Of a stretch of 64,000 nucleotides of DNA, positions 55,901-63,795 are shown piece after piece (position 1 is the first letter of the stretch; the number at the start of each line of letters is the position of its first letter). This stretch comes from Streptomyces alfalfae (lineage in GTDB: Bacteria > Actinomycetota > Actinomycetes > Streptomycetales > Streptomycetaceae). The notes beneath the pieces were generated by a model. The model had not been told where the DNA came from. It made no database searches and saw only the letters and a program-made list of their open reading frames with translations. The position numbers and the translations under genes are program-made. The stretch is from NCBI RefSeq assembly GCF_004127445.1, contig NZ_QEXM01000057.1, positions 186,001 to 250,000 of the forward strand, in the 5' to 3' direction.

Positions 55901-58900
55901 GGACGCGGGCGGACGTACCCCGTCGGACTTCCCGCTGGCCCGTCTCGACCAGGCCGCCGTGGACCGCATCGTCGGGGACGGCCGGGACGTCGCGGACATC
56001 TACCCGCTGACGCCGATGCAGGCGGGCATGCTCTTCCACAGCCTGCTCGACGCCGACAGCGGCACGTACGTCAACCAGGTGCAGTTCGTGCTCTCCGGGG
56101 TCACCGATCCGCACGCGCTCGCCGAGGCGTGGCAGCACACCGCCGACGCCAACCCCGTGCTCCGCACCCACCTGGTGTGGCAGGAGGCCGCGGAGCCACT
56201 CCAGGTGGTCCGGCACCGGGCCACCGTGCCCGTCACCCACCACGACTGGACAGGATGGCCCGCCGAGCGCGGCGCACGCGAGCTGGACCGCCTGCTCGCC
56301 GAGGACCGCGAAGCCGGGGTCGACCTCGGCGACGCACCCCTGATGCGCCTGACCCTGATCCGGCTCACGGCGGACCGGGTCCGCGTGGTGTGGACCTTCC
56401 ACCACGTCCTGCTCGACGGCTGGAGCGCGGCCCAGGTCTTCGAAGAGGTGTGTGAGCGGTACGCCGCCCTGACGGCGGGGCGCCGCGCGCGGCTGCCCGA
56501 GCGGCGGCCCTTCGCCGACTACCTGCGCCGGCTGGCCGAGCAGGACACCGAGGGCGCCGAGCGGTACTGGCGCGCCACCCTCGCGGGTTTCCAGGCTCCC
56601 ACCGAGCTGCCCCGCGACCGGCGGCCCGCCGAGGCCCACAGGGCCTCCTCCTCCGGGTCCGTGCGGATGGCCCTCGGCACGGACGTCTCGGCCCAGCTGC
56701 GGGAGATGGCGCAACGAGCCGGACTGACCCTCAACACGGTCGTCCAGGGCGCCTGGGCCCTGCTCCTTTCCCGTTACGGCGGCGGCGGTGACGTGGTGTT
56801 CGGCACGACCGTCTCCGGGCGGCCCGCCGACATGCCCGGCGTCACCTCGATGGTCGGCCTGTTCATCAACACCCTGCCCACCCGCGTCCGCGTCGACGGA
56901 CGGCGCGCGCTGGCGGGCTGGCTGCGCGAACTCCAGGACGCCCAAGTGGAGGCCCGGCGCCACGACTTCGTCTCGCTGGCGCAGGTGCAGTCGTGGAGCG
57001 ACGTGCCCGGCGGCACCGGCCTGTTCGACTCCATCGTGGTGTTCGAGAACTATCCCTTCGACGAAGGGGCCATGGCCCGGCACGGTCTCGCCATGGAGCA
57101 GGAGCGGGACCTGGAACCGACGAACTACCCGCTCAGCGTGGTCGTCGCGCCCGGCGAGGCCCTGGCCGTCAACCTCGACTACGACCCGGCCGCCTTCGAC
57201 GCCGCCACGGTGGAGGGGCTCGGCGCGAGCCTGCGCGCCCTGCTGACCGGGATGGCCCAGGCGCCGGAGTGCCGCCTCACCGACCTGCCCCTCCTCGCCC
57301 CGGCCGAGGGACGCGACCTGGTGGCCCGGTTCGGCGGACAGGTCGCCGAGGCACCGCACGACACCCTGCCCGCGGCGTTCCGGCGCCGGGCCGAGCGCAC
57401 TCCCGGCGCCCCGGCCGTCCGCCACGCCGACACCTGCCTCAGCTACCGCGAACTCGACGCCCGCTCCAACAGGCTGGCCCGGCTGCTCATCGCCGCGGGC
57501 GCCGGACCCGAGCGCTTCGTCGCCCTGTGCCTGCCCCGCACCGCCGACCTGGTCGTCGCGCTCCTCGCGGTCCTGAAGAGCGGCGCGGCCTACCTGCCGG
57601 TCGACCCGCAGTACCCCGCCGAACGCGTCGCGTTCCTCTTCGAGGACGTACGACCGGACGCCGTGATCACGGCCGCCGAGACCGCGGGCCGCCTGCCCGA
57701 GGGGCCGTGGGCCCGCATCCTGCTCGACGAGGAGCCCGCCACCGGCCTCTCGGACGCCCCCGTCGGCGACGCCGAGCGCCACACCGCTCTGCTGCCCGCA
57801 CACCCGGCCTACGTCATCCACACCTCCGGCTCGACCGGCCGCCCCAAGGGAGTGGTCGTCAGCCACGCGTCCGTGCGCGCCCTGACCGACTGGGCGGAGA
57901 CCGAGTTCACCGGGCGCGGCCTCGAACACGCGGTGGCGTCCACCTCGCTCAACTTCGACGTGTCGGTGTTCGAGATCTTCGCGCCGCTCCTGGCCGGCGG
58001 CTGCGTGGAGATCGTCCGCGACCTGCTGGCCCTCGCCGAACGTCCCGCACCCTGGCGGGCCGGACTGCTCAGCGCGGTGCCCTCGGCCCTCGACCGGCTG
58101 CTCGCCGAGGACGCCGTCCACGTCACCGCGGACACCGTCGTCCTCGCGGGGGAGGGGCTGCCCGCCCGGACCGTCGGCCGGGTCCGCGCGGCCGTGGCCG
58201 GCGGCCAGGTGCGCAACATCTACGGCCCCACCGAGGCCACCGTCTACGCCACCGCGTTCACCTGCGACCCCGCCGACCCCGACCGCGACCCGCCGATCGG
58301 CCGGCCGCTCGGCGGCGCCCGCGCCTACGTCCTGGACGAGCGGATGCGCCCGGTGCCCGCGGGCGCGCCCGGCGAACTGTTCCTCGCGGGGACCGGTGTC
58401 GCCCGCGGCTATCTGCGCCGCCCCGGCCTGACCGCCGCCCGCTTCCTGCCCGACCCGTTCGGCCCGCCGGGCAGCCGCATGTACCGCACCGGCGACCTGG
58501 TCCGCTGGACGGCCGACGGCGACCTCGTCTACCTCGGCCGCGGCGACGACCAGGTGAAGGTACGGGGCTTCCGCATCGAACTCGGCGAGGTGGAAGCGGC
58601 CCTGGCCCGCCACCCCGCGGTGGCCGAGGCGGCGGCCCGCGTCGTCGAACACGAGGGGCACCGCCGCCTGATCGGGTACGTGGTGCCCCGCGCGAAAGCC
58701 CTGCCCGGCGCCGAGGACACGCGCCCCGACGCCCCGCGCAGCCACCCGGCGCCCGCCGCCCGCACGGAGCAGCACCCGGTCACCCCGCCCGACACCGGAG
58801 AACTCCGCGCTTTCCTCGCCCGGAGCCTTCCGGACCACCTGCTGCCGGCCCTCGTCGTCCCGCTGGAGCGGCTGCCGCTCGGGGCCACCGGCAAGCTCGA

Positions 58901-61900
58901 CCGCCGGGCGCTGCCCGTGCCCGAGTGGGCGCCGACCGCGGGCGCGGCCGGCCGGCCGCCGCGCACCGAGGCCGAGCAGACCCTCGCCGCCATCTGGTGC
59001 GAGGTGCTCGGCGTCCCCGAGATCAGCGCTGACGACAACTACTTCACGGTCGGCGGCGACTCCGTGCTCGGCATCCAGATCGTCTCCGCCGCCCGCCGCG
59101 CCGGCCTCGCCCTGACGCCCCGGCACCTGTTCACCCACCAGACGCTCGCCGAACTCGCCGCCGTGGCCGAGCGGGTGACCGACACCGCCACGGCCGCCGC
59201 CGAGCAGGGCCCGGTGACCGGTGACGCCCCGCTCACCCCCGTACAGCACTGGCTCCTCGACACCCTCACGGGCGACCCCGCCCACTTCAGCCAGACGGTC
59301 GCCCACGAACTGGCCGCCGACCCGGACGAGACGCTGCTGCGCGCCGCCCTGGCCGCCGTACTGGAACACCACGACGCGCTGCGGATGCGCTTCGAACCGC
59401 TCGGCGACGGACGGTGGCGTCAGCACGGAACCCCGCCCGGCGGACAGGACGTCCACCTGGAGGTGCACGACCGGACGGCCCCCGACGAGGTGGCCGCCGC
59501 CCTGGGCGCCGGCTTCGACCTGGCCGGCGGACCGCTGCTGCGGGCCGCGCTGTGCCGTCCCGGCGATGGCGGACGGCCGGTACTGCTGCTCGCCGCCCAC
59601 CATCTGGTCGTGGACGCGGTGTCGTGGCGTGTGGTCCTGGAGGACCTGGACGCCGCCTACACCGCGCTGCGGGACGGCGGACGGCCCGCTCTCGCCCCGA
59701 AGAGCACGTCGTTCCGCACGTGGGCCCGCCGGCTCGCCGAGCACACCGAAGCGGGCGGTTTCGACGGCGAACTCGCCCACTGGCGCGGCATCGACGGCAC
59801 CGCCGCGCTGCCCGCCGACCACCCTGACGGCGCGAACGGCGTCGCCGACGAGGAGAGCCTGACGGCGGGGCTCGACGCCGACGAGACCCGCAGGCTGCTC
59901 CAGGACGTGCCGGACGTGTACCGCACCCGCGTCAACGACGTCCTGCTGTGCGCCCTCGGCCGGGTCCTGGCCCGCTGGACCGGACAGGACCGGGTGGCGG
60001 TGACCCTGGAAGGACACGGCCGCGAGGAACTGTTCGAGGACACCGACCTCGCCCGGACCGCCGGCTGGTTCACCGCCCTGTACCCCGTCGCCCTGGACGT
60101 GCCCAGGGAAGCGGACACCGCCACCGTGCTCAAGGCCGTCAAGGAGAACCTCCGGGCCGTGCCGCGGGGCGGACTCGGCTACGGCGCGCTGCGCTTCCTG
60201 CACCCCGGCGCGGGCCGCGAGCTGCCCGCCCTGCCGCAGGTCTGCTTCAACTACCTGGGCCGACAGGACCGCACCGGCCCGCGGGGCGGCCTGCTGCGCA
60301 CGCCCTACGGGGGTCTGACCGGCGGCATGGACCGCTCGGCGCGACGCCCCCACCTCCTCGACGTCCTCGGTCAGGTGAGCGACGACCGGCTGGAGTTCAC
60401 CTGGTCGTACTCCCGCGAGGTGCACCACCGGGAGACCGTCGCCCGGCTCGCGGACGAGCTGACCGGCGAACTGCGCGCCATCCTCCGGCACTGCGCCGGA
60501 CCCGGCGCGGGCGGCCGCACCCCCGCCGACTTCCCGCTCGCCCCGCTGGACCAGGCGGGCGTCGACCGGCTCGTCGGCGACGGAAGGGGCGTCACGGACG
60601 TCTACCCGCTCACGCCCACCCAGACGGGCATGGTGATGCACGGTCTCGACGAGGCGGAACACGGCCTGTACGTCGAGCAGATCACCTTCGTCGCGGACGG
60701 CGCCCCCGATCCGCGGACCCTGGCCGCCGCCTGGCAGCACGTCGTCGACCGCACCCCCGTACTGCGCACCTCCATCGCGCTGAGCGGCGTACCCGTACCG
60801 CTCCAAGTGGTCCACAAGAACGCCGCGCTGCCGGTCACCGAGTGCGACTGGAGCGCGGTCCCGGCCGACCGGCACGACGCGGAGCTGGAGCGGCTGCTCG
60901 CCGACGAGCGGGCCCGGGGCATCGCCCTGGACAGCGCGCCGCTGACGCGGCTCGCCCTGGTCAGGCTCGGCCCCGACGCGGTCCGTGTGGTGTGGACCTT
61001 CCACCACGTCCTGCTGGACGGCTGGAGCGTCTTCCACGTCCTGTCCGACGTCACGGCCGCGCACGCCGCCCTCACCCGCGGCGACCGGCCCCACCTGCCC
61101 GAACGCAGGCCGTTCGCCGACTATGCCGCCTGGCTCGCCGCCCACGACACCCAGCAGGCGGAGGAACACTGGCGCACCGCCCTGGCGGGCCTGCGCGGCC
61201 CGACCCCGCTGCCGTACGACCGGCGGCCCGCCCCGGACGCCACGGCCCGCTCCGGCACCTGGCTGTCCCAGCGGCTCGACGCCCGAAGGACCGGCCGCCT
61301 CCAGGAGTTCGCCCGCCGGCACCGCCTCACCCTCAACACGCTGGTGCAGGGCGCCTGGGCGCTGCTGCTGGCACGGTGGAGCGGGGAGCAGGAGGTCTGC
61401 TTCGGCACCACCGTCTCCGGACGCCCCGCCGATCTGCCCGGCGCCGACACCATCACCGGCCTGTTCATCACGACCCTGCCCGCCCGCGCCGAGGTCGACG
61501 GCGCCGCCGGCTGCGGCGCCTGGCTGCGCGCCTTCCAGGAGGCCCGCGCCGAGGACCGACGCCACGACCACCTGCCCCTGACCGCCCTGCACGCCCTCGG
61601 TGAACTGCCCTCGGGCACCGCCCTCTTCGACAGCCTGGTGGTCTTCGAGAACTACCCCGTCGGCGACGCGACCGCGGGGGCGCAAGGGCTCGCCCTGCGG
61701 GACCTCGACGCCCGGGAGGCCACCAACTACCCGCTCACCGTCGTCGTCTCGCCCGGCGAGCGGCTGACCGTCGAACTCGGTTACGACCCGCGGCACTTCG
61801 ACGAGCCCAGCGCCGAATCGATGGCCGGGCAACTGCTGCACACCATGGACGCCCTGGCCGCCTCGGACGGCGCCGCCCGCCTGGACGACATCGACGTCCT

Positions 61901-63782
61901 GCCGCCGGCGCGGCGCGAGAAGCTGCTGCACGGCCCGTCCCGCCCCGCGACCGGGCCGACGCCCGCCGCCACCCTGCCCGCCCTCGTCGAGGCCGCCGCC
62001 GACCGGTGGCCGGACGCACCCGCGCTCGAAGCGCTCGGCACGGGCGGCGTGGGCGGGACGGCGATGAGCTTCGCGGAGGCGGAGGACCGGGCCAACCGCC
62101 TGGCGCACCGGCTCATCGCCCGGGGCGCCGGGCCCGGCGGCCTCGTCGCGCTGCTCCTTCCCCGCTCGACGGAGATGGTGCTCGCCCAACTGGCGGTGAC
62201 GAAAGCCGGCGCCGCCTTCCTGCCCGTCGACCCGGCCTATCCGAAGGAGCGGATCGCGCTGATGCTGGGCGACGCCGCCCCCGCCCTCACCCTCGACGCC
62301 CAGGAGGTCGCCGAGCTGCTCGCCGCCGCGCCGGACGGCGTCCCCGGACACCGGCCCACCGACGCCGACCGGACGCGCCCGCTCGACCTCGACGACCCGG
62401 CGTACGTCATCTACACCTCCGGTTCCACCGGCACGCCCAAGGGTGTCGTCGTCACCCACCGCGGGCTCGCCGCGTTCGGCGCCGCCGAGGCGGCCCACTA
62501 CCGGATCGCCCCGGGGGACCGGGTCCTCGCCTTCGCCACGCCCAGCTTCGACGCCAGCGTCCTGGAGCTGTGCGCGTCCCTGCCGCACGGCGCCCGGCTC
62601 GTCGTGCCCCCGCCGGGACCGTTGCTCGGCGCAGGACTCGCCGACACCCTGCGGGCCGGGCGCATCACGCACACCCTGCTCCCGCCCGCCGCGCTCGCCA
62701 CACTGCCGCCCGAGACCCCCGGCACGCTGCCGGACCTGAAGACGCTGATCGTCGGCGCCGACGCGTGCGGTCCCGAACTCGTCGCCCGCTGGGCGCCGCA
62801 CCACCGCATGGTCAACTCCTACGGACCCACCGAGGCCACCGTCGTCGCCACCTGGTCCGCGCCGCTCACGGCGGACGGCGGCGCACCGCCCATCGGCCGC
62901 CCGCTGCCCGCCACCGGCGCCTACGTCCTCGACGCCCGGCTGCGGCCGGTCCCCGACGGCGTCATCGGCGAACTGTGGCTCAGCGGACCGGCACTGGCGC
63001 GCGGTTACCTCGGCAGGCCCGGCCTGACGGCGTCCCGCTTCACCGCCGATCCGTTCGGGCCGCCCGGCACCCGCATGTACCGCACGGGCGACCTGGTGCG
63101 CCGCGACAGCGCCGGCGAACTGCACTACCTGGGCCGTACGGACCACCAGCTCAAGCTGCGCGGCCACCGCATCGAGGCGGGCGAGGTCGAGACGACCCTG
63201 GTCCGCCACCCGGGGGTGCTGGACGCCGTGGTGACCGTACGCGAGGACGAACCGGGACTGCCGCGCCTGGTCGCCCACCTGCTCACGGCCCCCGACGCGC
63301 AGCCGCCCGCCCCGGCGGAACTGCGGGACCTGGCCGCCCGCTCGCTGCCGGGGTACATGGTGCCGTCCGCGTTCGTGGTCCTGGACCGCTTCCCGCTCAC
63401 CGAGAACGGCAAGACCGACCGGGCCGCCCTGCCCGCCCCGGCGCCGGCAGACGAGCAGGAGGGGGAGCGGGCCGGGCACGTGGCACCCCGCACCCCCACC
63501 GAGGAGGCGGTGGCGGCCATCTGGGAGGAGACCCTCCAGACGGCCGTGGGCGCCGAGGACGACTACTTCCTGCTCGGCGGCGACTCGCTGCGCGCCCTGC
63601 TCATCGCCTCCCGCGCCAACGACGCGTTCGCCGTCACGCTCACCCCCCGTGACGTCCTGGTCTCCCGCACCGTCGCCGCCCTGGCGGAGCTGGTGGAGGA
63701 ACAGATCCTGAGCGAACTCGAACAGACCGCGTACCCCGAAGACGCCGCGTCCGGCGGCCCCGACCACGACCACGAACGGTGA
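45087..63782 (+). CDS. Five-module non-ribosomal peptide synthetase, 6,231 aa
   Basis: Begins MTDLHDKPAPASSLPQGG. The layout is A1-T1 / C1-A2-T2-E1 / C2-A3-T3-E2 / C3-A4-T4-E3 / C4-A5-T5. Thiolation serines lie in LGGESIL, LGGDSIL (x2), VGGDSVL and LGGDSL near residues 574, 1627, 3127, 4657 and 6166. C domains carry HHxxxDGWS and E domains HHLVVDxVSWR with EGHGRE and NYLGR. There is no N-terminal C domain, so this subunit starts a chain. There is no thioesterase at the end; a second subunit follows 13 bases later. The P450 and PBP-type hydrolase upstream probably modify and release the product. Confidence 0.95.
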   Translation: MTDLHDKPAPASSLPQGGPAADARESAVAPAYPTLGELFTAWVNRTPDAPALTDGRRTWTYRQLAARVDRLAAHLAAGGAGPDRVVALVLPRSMELIAAELAVARAGAAFLPVDPAYPAERRALMLADAAPALTLDDPRQVRELLETEAAAGHTDVPGVDADHAAYVIYTSGSTGRPKGVTVTHRGIGGFTEAAAERYAVGPGDRVLQFSSPSFDASVLELFISVLSGATLVVPPHGPWLGDELAAVLDEHRITHALIPPAALASLPDPERGAARHLRTLIVGAEACPAGLVDRWAPGRRMINSYGPTETTIVATWTGPLSAGRGTPTIGGALPHTRVHVLDAAMRPVPPGVDGELFVGGDAVARGYLGRPGLTAARFVADPFGTPGARLYRTGDRVRWTAGGELEFLGRLDRQVKIRGFRIEPGEIEAALRRACDGAVGEAVAVVREDVPGHQRLVAYVTAVTPTPPTGSADPADPTPAPTSRPLDAAALRAAVAAVLPGHMVPSAVVVLDRMPLTPQHKIDRRALPAPERSAAAGHVPPRSAEERALAGIWADVLGVDAVGATDDFFDLGGESILAARVLARVRDDLGVRLTVRDVFTARTIAALAPLLAAPSAAAPPEPIPPAPREGRLPLSSAQRRLWYLDDLTEGGTEYNTGVPLRLRGALDTDALRRSLLRLAARHDSLRTTFPTVDGQGVQRVAPDPDVPLRAADLTGVPEAHRAEAAEELLTQELGRPFDLAAGPLTRALLVRLAADDHLLLLAQHHIVTDGWSVGILTRELAALYHAETTGEPDGLTPPAVQYPDFAVWERRQREGDTDTADLAYWKRHLADLPHLELPTDRPRPAVRTTAGAAHRHMLPAELTSRLRQLAAGRGTTMFTLFAGASALLFSRYSGQRDVAFGTVTNGRGRRDLEDVPGFFANTVVLREEVDERATVDRFVETMRTTLLDAFAHDGAPFDRVVEELAPPRDPSRTPLVQVLVVQQSAPSVPPLTGGLRVTGHPLPRPAARFDLVLEFTPDADGGCVLTAEFNTDLFDAATVARMTAHLHRLLDGMAEGPGRTLAELPMLAAGEQRTLVESWNPPARAVRDNEYGTLPALLHARAARVPDRTAVVCGSVRLDYAEVSRRASRLARLLVARGAGPETLVALCLPRSADLVPVLWAVLASGAGYLPLDPAYPAERVRFILDDARPALVLATRETASALPPECEPLLLEDCAAPDAPDTELTDADRLRPLLPDHPAYVIYTSGSTGRPKGVVVPHRSAAALAEWAGERFGPEGLAHVIASTSLNFDVSVFELICPLAAGGTVEVVDDLPALADGAGPRSATLLSGVPSVVARLVAGGTAPLSADTVVLAGEALPAQTVQDLRAAMPDCRVANVYGPTEATVYATAWFAGEELPEQAPPIGDPVALTRAYVLDTALRPQPVGVPGELYLGGGSLARGYLKRPGLTAARFVADPFGVPGERMYRTGDLVRRRPDGGLEYLGRTDQQVKVRGFRIELGEVEEALRGCAGVAEAAAVAAADADGNRRLVGYVVPAAGRSTDPEAVRRDLGRTLPDYMVPTTVVVLDALPLNPNGKLDRGRLPSPGPAVRAVRHVAPRTPTEGALATIWAEVLREERVGVDDNFFELGGDSILSIQVVARARQEGLPITSRDLYRHQTVAALAHCADAAAGPREAPPAPEEPAGPAPLTPIQHWLFEAAGDRAGHFSQALSLRMPADLDPAALEEALNDLVAHHDALRSRFTAGDPAGWHIDERAPRLLLARHTGPATDTPHFGPFDLAGGPLLRAVLHDTGTDEAPVLHLAVHHLVVDGVSWRLLLEDLDRAYRARRAGEDGTAALPAKSSPLRQWARRLRGHAADGGFDDERAYWTEALPAAEDALPAELTGRPGAYAEQRALTVRLGAEATSALLRTLPDTYRTQANDVLLGALGRALCGWSGRERVVVDVEGHGREELFGELDISRTVGWFTTRYPVALAVPRDADWDTVLKQVKEQLRAVPRNGIGHDALLRLAGDGAAPRTAGARISFNYLGRMDTPEDSGGLYRGTVRPLELDADPATERPHALEVVGRLVGDELEFTWFHAGPQDREDTVADLAGRFTDALTDLARHATRPGAAGRTPSDFPLARLDQTAVDRITGADPAAVADVLPLTPTQAGMLFHGLSQDDRGVYVQQLTFVLDGVPDPAALAAAWQHVTDRTEVLRGRVVWQDVPEPLLVVERHAAVPVTHLDWRELTEDERRARLDDLLVRDRAEGIDLGRAPLQRLLLARVSATAVRVVWSFHHLLLDGWSMFQVLSDVFARHAGPGAALPHRPPYREYVSWLGRREREAAEQHWRRRLSGLGEATPLPYDREPREAHRAESTHAVHGTLPAAGTRKLEELARASGLTLNTLVQGAWALLLARQAGRDEVVFGTTVSGRPDELPGAGAMTGLFITTLPTRVTVPGHGTLLDWLRALQHDQSEDRRFDHLPLTRMKTFTGLPERVGLFDSIVVFENYPVDDDLAAAHGLRLSGLEGVETTNYPLSLTAYPGEELALRLGYDPELFDAGTAGRMAEYLVVLLTAMTAGPSRPPARLPLLGPERREQVLHAWNDTATDLPESTVADLFAAQVRRTPDAVALEAGDDHLTYRELDARAAALAARLAGAGIRPEHPVGVLMDRSVALIVTQLALVRTGGVYVPLDGRAPAERLRRTLAEAGADLLLTDAARETTAREVLPDDRVLRADTACEPTGPAPDRALHPDNVQYLMFTSGSTGTPKGVAVRQRDVAALALDRAFTGHDRVLVHSPHAFDAATYEVWVPLLRGGTAVLAPPDELDAAQVRHLVTARRVSCLWLTAGLFRLLAQEDPGCLRGAREVWTGGEAVPGAVVGRVLDACPGLTVVDGYGPTETTTFVTRRAFRSGDPLPAVLPIGRPLDNTRAYVLDSALQPQPPGIPGELYIAGAGLARGYVGRPGATAARYLADPYGPPGTRMYRTGDIVSWSADGELRFVGRADDQIKIRGFRVEPAEIEARLTAHPAVAEAVVSLYEDGGRKRLAAHLVPAGVAEPPSAAALRAHLAADLPDYMLPAAFVTVPELPLTANGKVDRRRLPAPDWAAGGERAHRAPRTEAERVLAGIWAELLGVTRVGVDDNFFMLGGDSILSIQVVSRARAAGLAISPRDLFRHPTVGELAAATAGAARAVAGTSPVTGAAELLPIQHWFLDPRPAHPAFFNQSVVIETPGAVDQDALRTALSALWTHHDALRARFSLDGEGAWRQDIAPADGPAPELLQVHDPADEERATTAAHTGLCLETGPLFTARLFTAGGIRPARLLLVAHHLVVDGVSWRILTEDVETAYRQAASGAPVRLPARTTSVREWAGRLREDDRFTAQLGHWQHTALACADQLPVDLGGGNTTADVREVTVRLDRERTDGLLRHVPGVYRTRVDDVLLTALGRVLGEWTGRDTVAVGLEGHGREDQLFEDVDLSRTVGWFTSLFPLALSVPAGPWGTALKSVKEQLRAVPDRGIGYGVLRHLVRDDELTGAPGPGISFNYLGRFDWSADEGALVAAVPGGLGGAEAPDTERPHLLDVVARVEDDRLEITWYYSAGRHREETVTSLADAMLRALGDIVAHCALPDAGGRTPSDFPLARLDQAAVDRIVGDGRDVADIYPLTPMQAGMLFHSLLDADSGTYVNQVQFVLSGVTDPHALAEAWQHTADANPVLRTHLVWQEAAEPLQVVRHRATVPVTHHDWTGWPAERGARELDRLLAEDREAGVDLGDAPLMRLTLIRLTADRVRVVWTFHHVLLDGWSAAQVFEEVCERYAALTAGRRARLPERRPFADYLRRLAEQDTEGAERYWRATLAGFQAPTELPRDRRPAEAHRASSSGSVRMALGTDVSAQLREMAQRAGLTLNTVVQGAWALLLSRYGGGGDVVFGTTVSGRPADMPGVTSMVGLFINTLPTRVRVDGRRALAGWLRELQDAQVEARRHDFVSLAQVQSWSDVPGGTGLFDSIVVFENYPFDEGAMARHGLAMEQERDLEPTNYPLSVVVAPGEALAVNLDYDPAAFDAATVEGLGASLRALLTGMAQAPECRLTDLPLLAPAEGRDLVARFGGQVAEAPHDTLPAAFRRRAERTPGAPAVRHADTCLSYRELDARSNRLARLLIAAGAGPERFVALCLPRTADLVVALLAVLKSGAAYLPVDPQYPAERVAFLFEDVRPDAVITAAETAGRLPEGPWARILLDEEPATGLSDAPVGDAERHTALLPAHPAYVIHTSGSTGRPKGVVVSHASVRALTDWAETEFTGRGLEHAVASTSLNFDVSVFEIFAPLLAGGCVEIVRDLLALAERPAPWRAGLLSAVPSALDRLLAEDAVHVTADTVVLAGEGLPARTVGRVRAAVAGGQVRNIYGPTEATVYATAFTCDPADPDRDPPIGRPLGGARAYVLDERMRPVPAGAPGELFLAGTGVARGYLRRPGLTAARFLPDPFGPPGSRMYRTGDLVRWTADGDLVYLGRGDDQVKVRGFRIELGEVEAALARHPAVAEAAARVVEHEGHRRLIGYVVPRAKALPGAEDTRPDAPRSHPAPAARTEQHPVTPPDTGELRAFLARSLPDHLLPALVVPLERLPLGATGKLDRRALPVPEWAPTAGAAGRPPRTEAEQTLAAIWCEVLGVPEISADDNYFTVGGDSVLGIQIVSAARRAGLALTPRHLFTHQTLAELAAVAERVTDTATAAAEQGPVTGDAPLTPVQHWLLDTLTGDPAHFSQTVAHELAADPDETLLRAALAAVLEHHDALRMRFEPLGDGRWRQHGTPPGGQDVHLEVHDRTAPDEVAAALGAGFDLAGGPLLRAALCRPGDGGRPVLLLAAHHLVVDAVSWRVVLEDLDAAYTALRDGGRPALAPKSTSFRTWARRLAEHTEAGGFDGELAHWRGIDGTAALPADHPDGANGVADEESLTAGLDADETRRLLQDVPDVYRTRVNDVLLCALGRVLARWTGQDRVAVTLEGHGREELFEDTDLARTAGWFTALYPVALDVPREADTATVLKAVKENLRAVPRGGLGYGALRFLHPGAGRELPALPQVCFNYLGRQDRTGPRGGLLRTPYGGLTGGMDRSARRPHLLDVLGQVSDDRLEFTWSYSREVHHRETVARLADELTGELRAILRHCAGPGAGGRTPADFPLAPLDQAGVDRLVGDGRGVTDVYPLTPTQTGMVMHGLDEAEHGLYVEQITFVADGAPDPRTLAAAWQHVVDRTPVLRTSIALSGVPVPLQVVHKNAALPVTECDWSAVPADRHDAELERLLADERARGIALDSAPLTRLALVRLGPDAVRVVWTFHHVLLDGWSVFHVLSDVTAAHAALTRGDRPHLPERRPFADYAAWLAAHDTQQAEEHWRTALAGLRGPTPLPYDRRPAPDATARSGTWLSQRLDARRTGRLQEFARRHRLTLNTLVQGAWALLLARWSGEQEVCFGTTVSGRPADLPGADTITGLFITTLPARAEVDGAAGCGAWLRAFQEARAEDRRHDHLPLTALHALGELPSGTALFDSLVVFENYPVGDATAGAQGLALRDLDAREATNYPLTVVVSPGERLTVELGYDPRHFDEPSAESMAGQLLHTMDALAASDGAARLDDIDVLPPARREKLLHGPSRPATGPTPAATLPALVEAAADRWPDAPALEALGTGGVGGTAMSFAEAEDRANRLAHRLIARGAGPGGLVALLLPRSTEMVLAQLAVTKAGAAFLPVDPAYPKERIALMLGDAAPALTLDAQEVAELLAAAPDGVPGHRPTDADRTRPLDLDDPAYVIYTSGSTGTPKGVVVTHRGLAAFGAAEAAHYRIAPGDRVLAFATPSFDASVLELCASLPHGARLVVPPPGPLLGAGLADTLRAGRITHTLLPPAALATLPPETPGTLPDLKTLIVGADACGPELVARWAPHHRMVNSYGPTEATVVATWSAPLTADGGAPPIGRPLPATGAYVLDARLRPVPDGVIGELWLSGPALARGYLGRPGLTASRFTADPFGPPGTRMYRTGDLVRRDSAGELHYLGRTDHQLKLRGHRIEAGEVETTLVRHPGVLDAVVTVREDEPGLPRLVAHLLTAPDAQPPAPAELRDLAARSLPGYMVPSAFVVLDRFPLTENGKTDRAALPAPAPADEQEGERAGHVAPRTPTEEAVAAIWEETLQTAVGAEDDYFLLGGDSLRALLIASRANDAFAVTLTPRDVLVSRTVAALAELVEEQILSELEQTAYPEDAASGGPDHDHER
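46971..51495 (+). other. NRPS module 2: C-A-T-E
   Basis: C1 HHIVTDGWS, L-accepting type. A2 code D-V-F-S-V-A-V-V-Y-K by hand alignment; substrate not assigned. T motif FELGGDSILSIQV. The E domain (HHLVVDGVSWR; EGHGRE; FNYLGR) should set a D residue. Confidence 0.7.
51496..55980 (+). other. NRPS module 3: C-A-T-E, valine predicted
   Basis: C2 begins LPLTPTQAGMLFH and has HHLLLDGWS (D-donor, L-acceptor type). The A3 code reads D-A-Y-W-W-G-G-T-F-K, a valine-like code. E domain has HHLVVDGVSWR, so D-Val is expected. Confidence 0.6.
55981..60584 (+). other. NRPS module 4: C-A-T-E
   Basis: C3 IYPLTPMQAGMLFH with HHVLLDGWS. A4 code D-V-F-S-V-A-I-V-Y-K, nearly identical to module 2. E domain reads HHLVVDAVSWR (Ala instead of Gly), with EGHGRE and NYLGR intact, so it is probably still active. 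Confidence 0.6.
60585..63782 (+). other. NRPS module 5: C-A-T, no E and no thioesterase
   Basis: C4 VYPLTPTQTGMVMH with HHVLLDGWS. A5 code D-A-L-L-I-G-S-V-V-K, nearly identical to module 1. T motif LLGGDSLRALLIAS. The last ~50 residues after T (LVEEQILSELEQTAYPED) form a short helix that may dock with the next subunit. Confidence 0.6.
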
Positions 63783-63795
63783 GGAACCGACGACC

